Program-made: the position numbers and the translations under genes
Notes under the pieces: model-generated
The model's database searches: none
Told to the model about the DNA's origin: nothing
The model's input: only the letters and a program-made list of their open reading frames with translations
Source: Montifringilla adamsi
Lineage: Eukaryota; Chordata; Aves; Passeriformes; Passeridae
Length of the DNA: 64,000 nt
Assembly: GCA_017590115.1 (NCBI GenBank)
Contig: JAGGNK010006892.1
Location: 18,713,228 to 18,777,227, forward strand
Reading direction: 5' to 3'
Part shown: piece by piece, positions 50,886 through 64,000 of the stretch
Layout: each line of letters begins with the position of its first letter
Position numbering within the stretch: the stretch's first letter is position 1

Positions 50886-52089
50886 TCAGTGAAAGGAAAA
50901 GTCAAGTTAATACAATTTTACTGTTTTGTTCAGTATTTCCCCTACTATTTCTAGAAGTACTTGGTTTCACTCTGTATTACTGAAAATCTTAACAGTTCTC
51001 TTATGCTGCTTTCCAAGGTTATTATAATTGTTTAGGCATTTCCTCATTATTCTGTTCATTGACAACCTTTCTCACTAAATATTTCCAGAAAATAGAATCT
51101 ACTTTTTTTGTTGTTTCTGTATGTGGAAGGTGAATGGAAAAACTGTCAAGCAATCCTATAGGCCTACTTCATTGTGTGTAGCCTTAAAATGAGGATCATT
51201 GTTGCAGGAGTTGCGGACACCCTTCTTTTCTTACCTCCCTTGCCTTCCTCCACTCTTGATACTTGCAGAAAGAATAGTGGAAGTAACTTCCATGAGCATT
51301 AGCATTTCTCCTTTCTCACAGCAGAGGTCTAGAAGGAACAGATGCAGTAACTTTAACATAGTTACCATCCTAAAAAGACTGATTATCACTGTCCATATTG
51401 GCTTTTTAAATCTTCAAGCTCATTTTCTGACTATGCTTCTTGCAATTAGAGCTAAAATGTATCTGTTCCTGTGACAACCAAAGTTTAATAAGGGCTCAGC
51501 CAGAAAAGTGGCTTGGAAGAATGTTCTTGCTATAAAAAACAGTGCCTCTTACAGGTAGAAGTGCCTCTTATAGGTGTTTGTAAATGCATATGAGCAGTTG
51601 GGAAAGCTATTTAACCACGTAATACCTATGACAAACATGTCTCTGATGTTTTTAAACAGGTTGGGGTTTGGCTTTTTCTTTTCCAATTTAGAAGCATCAT
51701 TTTCCTTTGTTTCTTTCCCCCACCTGAACACCCATCAGCCTCATTGCATTGACCTCTGGGGATACTCAGAACCTCATTTGAACTGAAGGTAATTAAGGTA
51801 AAACTGTAGCCCCAAGACACACCCACTACTCAAACCAAGCTTCTGCTCTTTACTAGTGCCAGCGCAAGGAGACCTGATGGAAATTAAGGGGGAAAGGGAG
51901 GGAACGGAATGATTTCACAGCTCTTTCAACAGTAGCACAATCTCAGGTTAACTTAATCAAACAAGAAAACACACTCTGGGTGAAATCTGTCGTATTGTCA
52001 GACGAGGGGATGTATTCTTCTGTTCTTGGAGAAGTTTCCATTTTAGAAAGGTTCTGCCTGTGCTGATGCTACGTTTTTAGTTCACTGAA
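50886..52089. other. Non-coding stretch
   Basis: No recognised gene. A 91-codon plus-strand frame (51199-51474) has no motif or splice support. Confidence 0.5.
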
Positions 52090-52259
52090 TTAGTCAGTAG
52101 CTGGCGATGACCTCCGCTGATCTGTGGAAGAGTTCAGGCAAGGTTCGAGCGTTGGAGCCCGGTGTGAGCGGGGAGGATACGGTGTCACTGAGCACTGAGC
52201 ATGAGCTCAGCTTCCACACCCAGCACTGCCTGTAGCTACACTGAAAGATTTCAAAGCAG
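52090..52259 (+). other. Possible non-coding or alternative first exon
   Basis: A small island with about eight CpGs in otherwise AT-rich DNA, ending in a donor AGCAG|GTGAAT after 52259. An ATG at 52201 opens 19 codons (starting MSSASTPSTACSYTE) up to that donor and leaves phase 2. This phase does not fit FRY exon 2 or the FRY start-codon acceptor. If transcribed, it is more likely an alternative 5' UTR exon with an upstream ORF than an N-terminus. It may also be only a CpG-bearing regulatory patch. Confidence 0.25.
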
Positions 52260-55200
52260 GTGAATCCCAGTTGTTATTTTTTTATGATCGCCGTTCCCTT
52301 TTGAATTAGGTTGCTGTAAAAGTTAACTGGATTTTTTCCAGATCTAAGTGCCATATTCAAATAAAAGAATTCAGTCTCAGTGGATTGTTTTCAGTTATAC
52401 ATCCTATATTTTAGATCTCACTTCACAGTTGAGAAGCCAAACCAGAGATGAAAAAGAAAGAATTATTTTCCTCTTCTGATCAGACAAAAAAAAAAGAAGA
52501 GAGAATAAGATCTGCTAATTTTAATAAGTTTTTAAAAAATTACTTTAGATTTTCAAAGCCTTTAATGATGCAGAGGACAAACAAGTACATGGGAGTTTGA
52601 TACTTATCCAGATTAGACACTTCATAATATACAAAGCAACTGTTAGATGTTTCAGAAGCTAAATGCCTTTGAAAATGGAGGCTGTGGTGATTCAAAATCA
52701 TTAATCATTTTAAGTGTATTTAAAGCAACTATAATTACTGCTGCCTTTTCTAGGAAACTTGAATTTAAAATGTGGCATCTTTTTGTGCTTTCTTCCTTGT
52801 GTACTGAGCCTAAAGTGCTTTCTTTTTTCTTTTAGTTAATAAAAAGCAGATTGTATATTTTTGTATATTTTGTTTTGTACATTTTTTTTTTTCTAAATTG
52901 CAATTTCCATTCAAATATAGCATGCAAGAAACCTTGAGTAACATAACCCTCTTAAACAGGAAAAAGGTCATTTACCTTTTTCCAGCATAAGCAGCAGGTG
53001 TATTAGACCTCGTGTCTCTGGGAGACCCAAGACATTTTTTGGTTTAGCAGGAAGGGATGGACTCTGAAGGATATAAAAGACCCAGTTACAAAGGCAGCAC
53101 ATATCTTTAATATATATTTAACTGTGAGGACACTTGTGCTTCTGTAGAACAGCAGCAAGTTAGAGAATGCTGGAGCTCTTCAGTTGCCTGTGCCCAGACT
53201 GAAGCGTTGCTGTCACAAAACCTTCACCACAGCAAGGGAGAGCCCTTGAGAGTGCTCATCAGTTAAAAAGTGCTATGTTGAGGGGTGGAAAAAAGCAGGA
53301 AAGTAAGGTTCTACCTCTCAAATTGACATCTCTCCTGGCACAGATTACTCCAAAAGGTGAAACTTAGAGATAATGTTATAATTTAAAAAATTTTGCTTCC
53401 CAGTACACAAAAAAATTATAGAAAATACTTTGCAAGTCAGAACAAGCATTCTTATGTAAGATCAGTGAGATTTTTTTTAATCCAAATTGTTGTTTCCTAT
53501 CTAGCCAGCATCTAAACACACTGTTGTGCAAGTTAAGGGTGTTACATAGTAAATTCCAGATGCTGTGTCTCACCAGTGCTTGCCTAGGAGGGTTATGTGA
53601 AAAGTGAATTCAAAACTACATGAAACAAGACATATTCCCTTCAACAACTGCTTAGGACTGAGATTGTTTACTGACATCAGTTATTGAAAGAATGGAGAAA
53701 ATAATTTTGAATAACAACAGGAGAGCACTAAGGCAGATGTAACTGAAAGGTTTGTGTAATGAGAAGCAGAAATTTCACTTAAAATCATATGGCCTGATTT
53801 TTCCTGACAGTACCTCACAGCACTGTAGTCATTTATGTAAAGTTGCTGTAAAGTAGCCAGTGGCTTGAGTGATGAAGATTTTTGTTTTGCTGACAGCTAT
53901 TTATATTCACTGTGGATATTCAGAAATATTTTCAAAGGGATGGAGGGCATGGTGACAGTCTAGCTATTAAAGGTATCAAGTGAGCTAAGTGTATGTGCAT
54001 GTCCTGTTTATAACCTACAGTCAGGGAAAGAACAATTTTATTTTTTCGTCTACCACCTGGCATGACTTCTGGGGTAATCCTGATTTTTGAAGTGTTAGTT
54101 CTTCCCACCTTGAAACAAAAAAAGTATTAAAATTTGTTGATGTTATCTAAATTAGTCATTAGGTCCCTGCTCTAACTGGAGGTAGCACTGATCTGATCTC
54201 CCCAAACCTGAGCTTTCCATCAGCCCCTCTAAATAAAATGAGAAAAAGCTCTTACACTGTAATGAGCCAGGCTTCAGCTATTCCAGGCACTTCACTCACA
54301 GCAGGGGCCTGAGTCCTGGAGCATGTACAGTCTTGCTTGTGGTGGTACATGTCAGGGAAGTACATGTCAAGGAAGGAAAACTGATGGCAGTGATACAAAT
54401 AAATTGATGCCAGTGATACTTCATCATTTGAAAAACTGGTAGGTAGCCTATGGCCAGCTAAATCTGAAGGTGCTCAGTTTCCCTGTTGCAGCCACATAAT
54501 TCTAATGCAGCTGTTGCAAGAGGTAGCATTTTCTGGAGTCATTCAGAGTGGACACTGTATGCATAAGGCCCACCTGAGAAGACTGGAGGTGTTTGTGTTA
54601 CAGGGGCACGTGTGCCAGCTCAGACCCGAAGCCTGGCTGGTCTGACCCTCTCTCTGATGGCATGCAGAGCCTGATACCTGATAGGAAGCTGTAAGAGGCA
54701 GCAAATGTAGTACAATCTGATCCCATGTCCATCTCATCTTGATCTATAGTAGATGGAAGCTGGTTGAAATCTTTCTAACATTTTTGTTCTCATTTTTTAA
54801 GAGAAGTTAAGATAATTGACTTATCTTCTAAAGTTGATGTATCTAGTGGAGCAAAGGGATATAAGCAGAAGGATGCCTTTCTGCAGAATAATGTAAACAT
54901 TGAGGTGTGAGTATCAAATAGGTCAGCCAGAAAGGAAGAAGTGTTAATAATTGAAGACAGAATGAGAGAATGGAAAGGAAAGTTTAAAAAAAGAACAAGT
55001 AAGCAAGTAGCCTGTCACTGCACCATCTTATTTAAAGTCAGGAAAAACTTTAGGAACTGCTCTGGCAGAATTAAGAGAAGGAAAATATATCTGTAAATGT
55101 ATATGAGATTCAAGAAAACACTTGGGTTAAAAATCACACACAGGAAGTGCATTGAGATAAGATCAGTCTGAGGGATGGATTGGTATTAGAGAACAAATTG

Positions 55201-55649
55201 GAGCTACTGCATTGAAAATTCACCTTCTAATTAGATAATCAATGAAAACATTATACTTGTGCAACGTGTTACAGGGAGGTGTCTTGTGGAAAAGGGATAT
55301 TTTGAACATGTTTTTCTACAAGGAAAACAAAACGAAGGTGTGTGATATGGTTTGTTTGGGTCAGGGGTGCCTTACTTTTGGCATCAGCTCGCCATTCAGA
55401 GTGGGTACACACCCCCTCATTGTGTGTCCTGCTGTGCTTTCTGTCACATCTCAGGCACCTCTCTGAAAAGGTGGGAGCTTTTCCCTTCCCAAGGCAGGTT
55501 TCATCCTGGGGAGGAAAGGGAAAGGGGAGTTTTCCTCATCTCCATGGCCCTGGCAGAACAGGGGGAAAGCTGTGGTTGAACTGAGAAGAAGAATGAGGAG
55601 AAACAAAGCTGAGAACTCTTGATGATCTCAGCTGCAGTAATGTGCAGTA
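52260..55649. other. Non-coding stretch
   Basis: No gene recognised. A short imperfect duplication containing GTACATGTCA occurs twice at about 54345-54375, probably local slippage. Confidence 0.5.
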
Positions 55650-55797
55650 ATTGTGAGCTGTCCCTAGAGACCCTGTAGGAGCCAACAGGTTGCTTCGAAA
55701 AATGCCATGTAATGGAAAGTGTCCCTGCCCATGGCAGGAGTTTGGAATAGTCTGTCTTCAAAGGTCCATCCAACCCAAACCATTCCATGACTCTGTG
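55650..55797 (+). mobile_element. CR1 LINE 3' end (plus strand)
   Basis: The right half reads GTCCCTGCCCATGGCAGGAG, then GTCCATCCAACCCAAACCATTCCATGACTCTGTGA, which is the CR1 3' terminal region in forward orientation. The left part (AACAGGTTGCTTCGA and nearby) is more diverged but in the expected order. It is 5'-truncated and non-coding. A 141-codon minus-strand frame crossing it is a by-product. Confidence 0.85.
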
Positions 55798-58700
55798 AAT
55801 ATCTAGCAATGGGCATGGTCCAACCTTTCCCCTTCCTGGCTTCCACCTCTCTGCCCTCCCACAGAGTTTCCTGGAGGGTAGAATACATAAAACTGTGTGA
55901 CAGAAGTGGAACAGGGAGTTTATGACTTATTATGGTCCTAAATTTTTCAGTATTTGAGAATTCAGTGTATACATTGTGTAATGAGAAAATATGTGTAATA
56001 ACTTGAGAAAAAGAGGGACAGCCACAAAGTTTGGATTCCCTCTGGCCTAGACCTGGTACCAATCTCTTAACGAGTAAATTAGCAAACACAAATTATACTA
56101 AGTGTGTGGGTGGGGTTCAGTTACTCCATCTCATCTCTGGAACAGAATGAGAGTCACCTTCAGTGGTGGTTTGGAAACTTCCTGCTGTAAGGAAGTTCTG
56201 ACACCTCATGCTAGGATGTTTGGAGAGTATGATATATAACCTTGTCTCTAAAATACAGGTTTCTTACAAAACTGAAAAGGGAATTTTATAGGATATCAGT
56301 AAAGCAAAACAGCTTGTTTAGGGATGGTTCCTGGAAACTTCAGGTGAAGAGCAGGAAGAAAATACTGCCTGTTATTCTTTTTGCCTGCTGATGCCTGTGG
56401 TCTGTGCTTGTGGGACACAGGTTGCATTTTGACATGCACAGCAGAATTTCTTGCATCAGTGTTGCCTGAGTCTATGCCCTAGTGGTAGTGATCCAGATTT
56501 CCTAATGGTTTTCAGAATGTAGCATATTTGTTTGTCTGGGCAAACAAAATTTGCTTCTGGCTGGCTGATGCTTCCAGACACTGTTCAACTAGGGAGAAAT
56601 TCAGAGGTGAATGACAGAGTCCTAAGAGGACATGTCAGTTTGACAGTTCCAAAGAAAATTCAAGGGAAGAATAAGAGTACTTTGAATCTTGAAGGCATAA
56701 TTCCAACATTAACCTATTAATCCTCTGCAAAATGCCTAGTTACTATTTGTTATTTATAGATTAGGCACAAACTCCTTACAACCTATTTAATTACTCTAAT
56801 GAATTCACTAAACAATGATGAGAGCTGGGTGATGTGTGACTATAATGTATCTATGAAAATATGTTATTTTATTCTATTAAATAGCATTCAATAGGTTTAT
56901 ATTTCCATATTGTACATAACTGTACCCAAGTTGCCTGATGCCCTTGCTTCAGAAATACAAACATGTGCTTCATTTCAATGCTGCTGTCTTCCATTTTGAC
57001 GCAGTTTGTGATGTAAACATGCATTCCTCGTGCATTATTTACCGTTCTCTTGTTTCTGTCTGTTTTGCTTCCCATCACTAGGTGGCAATAGCTGAACAGT
57101 CACTTACAAACAGGAGGCAAAACAAAATGGTGCAGCAAAACTAATGAGACATAAACTAAGAAGGATTTCTATTACTTTATTTATAGATTATCATATTAAT
57201 AGAGATTTCCTTGATGAAATCTTATTTTTTGGAGTGCTTTCTGTCACTCTGTACTTTTAATTTGGATCACAGCAACATGTTTGTTTTACCTTGTTAATAC
57301 CTGGGACACCACAGTAAATAAAATTTGGTTGGTTTAGATACTACAATTTGGATCTTTGATTCAGCAGAGGACATTAGAAAAGCTGTGGCTCTAATGTATG
57401 TGTTATGTCATATCTGCCAGTCTCTGTGAATAGTTCCCATACCTTAGGGTATCTATAATCATGCTAGACACCTATATTTAGGCACTGGAATACCATTGAA
57501 CTATGACCAGCATCCATCTGAAAGTTGGCACAGTCTTTCAAGAGCAGGGCAGAAAGAGGTTCCCAGAGGAGGGAATGTGAAATCATGAATGCAATGCAGC
57601 CTATCCCAGGACATTATGATATCCTTTTTCTTTTCCTCTGTTAGGTGTGTTCTGCGCTGGAATCAAATGAGTCTGGGAATCACTCTTTGTAGGGTTGCTT
57701 TATTTTTCCCAGGAGGACTAGACTGTATCAAAACCATGAAGACACTAATAAGCAGCCCTTACTTATTCCTGAGGTGAAGAACTCCAGACAGCCTAACTTT
57801 TGTACAGTCTGTACCAGTGTGAATCCAATCTGATTCCATGGAAATCAGAGACACAGATCTAATTCAAGATTTGGTATTATTTGGCTAGAAGGGCGTAGTA
57901 TTTGACTCCAAATAAGGAGGAAAAGCTATAAGAAGCCATAGAAAATAATAATCATAATCATAATAAAGCACATTAAAGTCTTCAGTAGTTCAGCAGAGTT
58001 ACTTTAGGCTTTGAGATGTGTCCACACCACTGCTTGGAAGACAAAATTTGAATCTATATTTGCTTTGTTACTGTTGTCACCCCTTAGAGGCTTTTGGCTA
58101 CTCTTTGCATTTAGTCTCAGATTCTGAAGAGTTAAGATTGCAAAATCCACATAGGCCCTTTCATACCAAGCTAAAATGAGCCCTCGAAGATTGTGCAAGA
58201 CTGTGCTATATTCAAATCTCCATGTGCTTTTTTAAGGATTCTTGCAAGCATTGCTGAAAACACAGAGAACTAAACTGCCTGAATGACTGTAATAAACAGT
58301 AGTCACTAAAACTGTAAACAAAATTGGTACCTATGCTACTAAATATTAAGAATCTAAAAATCTAGTTTACAAAAGTAGTTACCCTAAGTATCATGTGTAT
58401 ACAGTGAGGAGAAACAGGCTGCTTTGAGCAAATAATTGCGTTCTTTACTGGAACTCTCTGGAACTATTGTGTCATGCTGAAGGCACTCACCTCCCAGTGT
58501 AGGCATCTGAGCTGGATGCCTCAAGATAGACATTGTGAATACCTCCAGCACTATGTGGTTTTGTTATTCTTGTTCCTTTACTGAGTGAAAGCTTTGGAAG
58601 TATATTTTTCAGATGTTTTGCAGTGACAATAGCTGTTCACGCAACATTCTGCTCACAAGGACACCTCTGACCATGCTGATGAACATTGTCTCCCAGCTTC

Positions 58701-61700
58701 TTTTTCCCCAGAGTTGGGGCATGGAAACTCCACAGCTCCAGATCTGTTCAGACTGAGAAGGGTATTAGCCAGGTAACCAAGGTACCTGGATATTTGGTTT
58801 CTTCTGATCTCAGAAACAGTGGGAGAACAGAAGATGCTCAGTGTGTCACAAATGTGGAGTGTGAGTTACACACAAATGTTTATAGATTAAACAATGCTCA
58901 TGGTAATCAGCAGGTAGTTCATCATGGCAGGCACATGAAAAGCCTTGCATTTTGGATCTGTGGTTTTGTATGGTGAAAAAGAAAAGCAACAGTTATTGTC
59001 AATTCCCATGTAGTAATATCATAAAGAAGGAACCCACTGTACCTGTAAATGTGTAAGTCTGTAATAGCCCTCATCAGACAATTTACGTTCACTGACAGAT
59101 TTCGTATGCTCATGCCTGTCTGTATTTCACAGCCTGGAATATGTAATTAAATTGTAAATATCACAAAGTCAACAAAAATGAAAGTGGAAGCTATGTAACT
59201 TCAAAATTTCTCAGTCTTGTGAGCCTACCAAAAATAAGTTCAGAGCACTAAATTAGAGTGCTGATGTTTCTGCCATTTCAGTGTGTTATTCCTGGTTTAG
59301 GAGTGTTTCTGAAATATGAGTATATAATGAGTAAAATCATTATATATGGAAGATGTCTTACTTGCAAATTTACACTGGCAAATATTTAAATTTAATTTAG
59401 CATTTAAATTTTTAACAAATATTTTATTACTAATGATAGAAATTAGTAATAATTTAATTTATTATACTTTTAATTTTAAAGAAGCTGTTAAAAGTTTAAT
59501 TCTGAGGCATTTGTGTTATGGGTGATACTTTTCAAAGCAGAACCAATAATAGAGTAGTGTCAAACCTGAAGTAAATCCTAACAACTACCATTCTGTATGA
59601 ACTCATTCATATGATGCCAAAAATATAGACTCTGAGAGTGGTGGCATTTTTCCTTAATATGTTTTGTCTTAATATATCCATTAAGGTTTTCAGTATTTTA
59701 GTACAACATCATACTGTCAGTGGAAGCACACAATAGGCAGGCATGTTCTTCAGAAAGATTAATAAATGGCGAGAGCAGCGAGATTCTGCAATTATGTTGT
59801 GATGCAATGCTTGAAAAAGACCTACTATACATGAAATTGGATTACTTTGGCTCCATATCACTTTGGTGAAAGTCAGTAAAAAAGGTGCTGGGGATCTGCC
59901 ACTCAAGGACAGACAGCTGAACGTGGCTCTAGCCTTTTTACTGTTACTCCACAAGGAAGTGCAACTAGGCATTAGGTGATACTTTAGCATGCCAGATGCA
60001 AACTCTTCCTATGGTAGTTGAATCCAGGTGTCCTTGGATGCAATAGCCCATTTATTTCTTCACCAAATGATCACAGAATCAAGAAAATATTGTTAGATTG
60101 GTTAGACTTGATAACTGGTGAAGACCAAGTGACAGGAATCTTACTGGATCCTCTTCATACAATCTGACTCAAAATTAACAAGGATAGATCTGCAGCTCTG
60201 AAAATACAAACTTGAGAAATAAAGAGGAGCTGGATAGTGACAGCTAAGAAAACTGCCTGTGTGGGACGTCTGAAATTTCTTTTACTTGAAAGCACCAAAA
60301 CCAAGCAACCAACCAACAAAACCTTGGACTTTTCATTCTGTTTGTGAGGGACACATGAGACCCTCAGGAGCAATCCATGGAGCTCACAGGTCACCAATGT
60401 CAGCTGGTATTCTCCTGACAGAAGCAGTACAAAAGATGAGCTGAGTAAGACTAGGTGAAGGAATAAAAATCAAATGGTTAAACATCCTTACTTTACAACT
60501 TTGAAACAAGAACATTGATTTTAGAGTCCAGTATCCAGTGAGGTTGAGAGATGGAGTAAGAACAAGATTTGACCTCTAGCTACATGAATACTTTTGCATT
60601 TAGTTTTTGTTTGGTCTTGTAGAAGACCAGAGGTAGGAGGAGTAATACAAACAGAACAAAAATCAATTGTGAGTTGTTAAAAAACCCTCAAAGATCTTCA
60701 AATTCACATTACAAAAACCAGTTAACTTCCCATTTAATCACTCAATGAAGAGCAGGCATATGACACTGCTTGGGTAATAACATTTTTGTTGAGAATATCA
60801 AAAGAGAGATTCTGCCCTGTAAATGTAAACTACGTATTTGTTGTGGGGGGAAACTATCTGCATCAACAAAGAGGCTGCTTGATACTCAAGACTGAAAAAA
60901 AAATTTGGTGGAAGATTATATTTAAAGGTGTGGATTTAATTTAAAGTTGGATAAAATCTAATATGGATTTAGGAAATACAACTATTTGCAAATTAACCTC
61001 CTGTTTTTATTTTCAACAAGAGAGTTGCAATAAAATTAATTTATCTGTCATCTCCAGAAAAGCTTGATATAGCACCACAGGGGAAATTATTACTTAAATC
61101 CTTGAATACAGGAATTAATGCAGTATTTGTGAGGGTGAATAAGGACTTCCAAACCTACTTGGTGTCTGATGAAAAATCAGTTAGTGGGATGGTGGAAAGT
61201 CATCTGTCCTAGATCTTGGAACTTCCCTTATCTGGTGTTAAATTTAACTTTAATTTTAAAAGGCTGCATTGTGCTGGCTAAAACAGGATGGCACAAAGAG
61301 GAGGCTTTGTCAGTGGAGGGGTAGGGAAGGAGGTACCAATGGGACAGCAGGGTCTCGGTATAAATTGGAGATGCAGTGTGACAGCAATGGGATGATAATT
61401 AACAGCATGGAGAGGAAGAACTGATGAGCTTTCTTTGACATGGCTGGTGAGATCAAACCTCAGATACTCTGAATAATTCTGGTTGTTCATGTCCATGAAA
61501 GGGTGTAAACAGGTTTTGAGTGAAGTTCATTTAGGAACTGAAAGAAGGTTTACAAAGTAAGTTCAAACAACAGCCTGTCATTAGTGAGGACACAAAACCT
61601 TATCTCTAGATGAGGTATGTTTGCAGAAGACATTTAGCATATTTTCAGTGAGAACCACAAGAGCTTGGTCTCAGTGACCCTTGTGTTCCTCAGTTTCCAA

Positions 61701-62149
61701 TCCAAATATCAAATATTGCACATACTGAAACTAAAAGTAATGTGCGAATATAATCGCTGACAAAGTTTTTAGAAGAATCGGCAGCAGACAAGCTCTATTT
61801 TGTCTCAGCTACTATAATTATGAAATTCTCTAGGAAATTTATTTCACTAAGTGAGAAAAAAAAGTACTGTTACTCCCAGGAAATATTATCTGGAAGGATG
61901 ATACCAAGAATATATGAAACAAAAAGTATTTTGGAAACTGATTCTTATTTTTCTTCATTACCATTAAAATATGCATAGTGATGTAGTGTGATTATATGAA
62001 ATAAAACCTTAGGAATACGGAAATTGTACCTAGCAATTAAGTATTTTGTAGAAAATACAGAGAGATTAAAAAGCAGTGAAATGCTTCTGCCTCATTTTTC
62101 TTATGTGAATTCAGTTCCTTTTTAGAAACCATTATTCAAGATAAAAATG
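55798..62149. other. Non-coding stretch upstream of FRY
   Basis: Mostly AT-rich with no recognised exon or transposon. A 72-codon minus-strand frame at 61278-61496 lies in a slightly GC-richer piece without recognisable motifs. Regulatory elements for FRY could lie here but cannot be singled out by eye. Confidence 0.5.
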
Positions 62150-62781
62150 ATATCAAACTGAGTTTTCTGTGGCTCTCTCAGAGGTGAATATAAAGCAGTG
62201 AGCTCTCGGGCTTATTTTGGTGCTATGAATTCAGCTTTCTGTCTATCATCTTTGTTAAGGGGTGGGGGCGGGGTGTGGAAAAAGTGTCAAGAAAAAAATG
62301 ACAGCACGTTTTTCTGTAGCAGTGAAAGAAAAGCAGAAGCAGCCAGTGTGCATGCCTTGGGTCTAGTGCTCTGGGAGTGCTTCTCTTGTGCAACTGGGCT
62401 GAGGGGAGAGCCTTTTTTTTCCTTCCCAGCGTCACTGCGATCAGATATATGGGTGCAGCTCTGCTTTACTGCAGCATGATGCAGTTGTGTATAGTTCAGC
62501 GGGCTCTTCGTGGAAGCAGGCGGAAGGAGAGCAGCTGACCAGAGCAGGCAGAGCATGTTCATTAGAGGGTGCTTTTTTTCCCCCTGAAGCTAAGCAGTAC
62601 GTGTGAGATTCCTGCAGCTGCACGGCTCCAGCGGGGCTCCAAGTTGATACTCGGTTCGCGAGAGGAGGTGCATAGGCTGGGGCTGACAGCTTCTGATGGG
62701 AAAACAGCTTCAGACGGGCAGGCTGCACGGCATCAGCAGCACGGCTCAGACACCCTTCGGGAACATACTCTAACTGTGCCT

Positions 62782-62859
62782 ATGGAACAAGTGCTGTGCT
62801 GCTGCCTATGCCTTAAGCGACCACAAGAAATTTGCCCGGTTGCCGAATGGAATAAATGA
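62782..62859 (+). other. Upstream ORF 1 in FRY 5' region (25 codons)
   Basis: Begins MEQVLCCCLCLKR and ends at TGA. It is cysteine-rich near its start. It would be translated only if the transcript begins upstream and the segment is not spliced out. No homology is claimed. Confidence 0.35.
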
Positions 62860-62944
62860 AAATACTGAGGGGGCGAGGGAATAAAATACTCTTCAGCTAG
62901 AATTAAGAACAAGCCCCGAAGGAAGAGCAAAGGACAAAAATCTC

Positions 62945-62968
62945 ATGGTGTGTTGCTGTTGTTGTTGA
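62945..62968 (+). other. Upstream ORF 2 in FRY 5' region (7 codons)
   Basis: Encodes MVCCCCC then stop, arising from a TGT-type triplet repeat. The ATG has T at -3 and G at +4. Presence in the mature 5' UTR is unproven. Confidence 0.3.
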
Positions 62969-63009
62969 GGCGTTTTTTATTTTTTTTTTTTTTAATGAGC
63001 TTACCTACC

Positions 63010-63075
63010 ATGAACGGAAGAAGTGGATCTGCGGAGACTTCATTTCCTCCTCTGACCCCTCGTTTACATCACTGA
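63010..63075 (+). other. Upstream ORF 3 in FRY 5' region (21 codons)
   Basis: Begins MNGRSGSAETSF and ends at TGA, 82 bases before the FRY start codon. It is in a different frame from FRY's main start. It could modulate FRY translation if retained in the mRNA. Confidence 0.4.
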
Positions 63076-63103
63076 CTGGTGACAGTCACATCTACATACA
63101 TAG

Positions 63104-64000
<897 letters not shown>

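Noticed and set aside
55664..56089. 141-codon minus-strand open frame
   Set aside because: It runs antisense across a CR1 3' end, so at least part of it is transposon-derived, and no protein is recognised.
61278..61496. 72-codon minus-strand frame ending near FRY's 5' region
   Set aside because: No motif, no splice support, and opposite orientation to FRY; treated as chance.

Overview
This looks like avian nuclear DNA. It is AT-rich, has almost no coding sequence, and carries degraded CR1 retrotransposon copies on both strands plus a solo LTR resembling avian ERVL. No SINEs were noticed. The species cannot be told from the window.

The one securely identified gene is FRY (furry homolog), a very large scaffold protein that works with NDR/LATS-type kinases. 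Its first standard coding exon lies at 63158-63227 on the + strand and ends in a clean donor, so the rest of the gene lies beyond the right edge. About 1 kb upstream of that ATG is a CpG-containing promoter/5' UTR region with a possible TATA box and three short upstream ORFs.

The most interesting feature is a second, unlisted-looking coding exon about 22 kb upstream, at 41051-41255 (+). It has a strong Kozak context, sits in a local GC/CpG-rich patch, encodes a basic 68-residue segment, and ends in phase 1 at a good donor. The standard FRY exon also ends in phase 1. In addition, a NAGNAG acceptor-like site just 5' of the FRY ATG would join this exon in frame. I propose it as an alternative FRY promoter and N-terminus. 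Two further exon-like segments downstream (45351-45449 and 46713-46819) continue its frame, so a small independent 136-residue gene is a competing model.

Layout: 1-8.4 kb, no gene seen; 8.4-9.4 kb, possible LTR-like remnant, a palindrome and a hairpin; 12.53-12.82 kb, ERVL-type solo LTR (minus); 12.8-40.8 kb, AT-rich non-coding DNA with two GC-richer patches near 19.6-20.0 and 21.9-22.35 kb and some microsatellites; 40.8-46.8 kb, alternative first exon and candidate exons, interrupted by a CR1 fragment with a GATA microsatellite; 50.1-50.9 kb, longer CR1 copy; 52.1-52.26 kb, small CpG-bearing exon-like patch; 55.65-55.8 kb, CR1 3' end; 62.15-64 kb, FRY promoter, 5' UTR, first coding exon and start of intron 1. 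In mammals RXFP2 lies upstream of FRY; no RXFP2 exon was recognised here.
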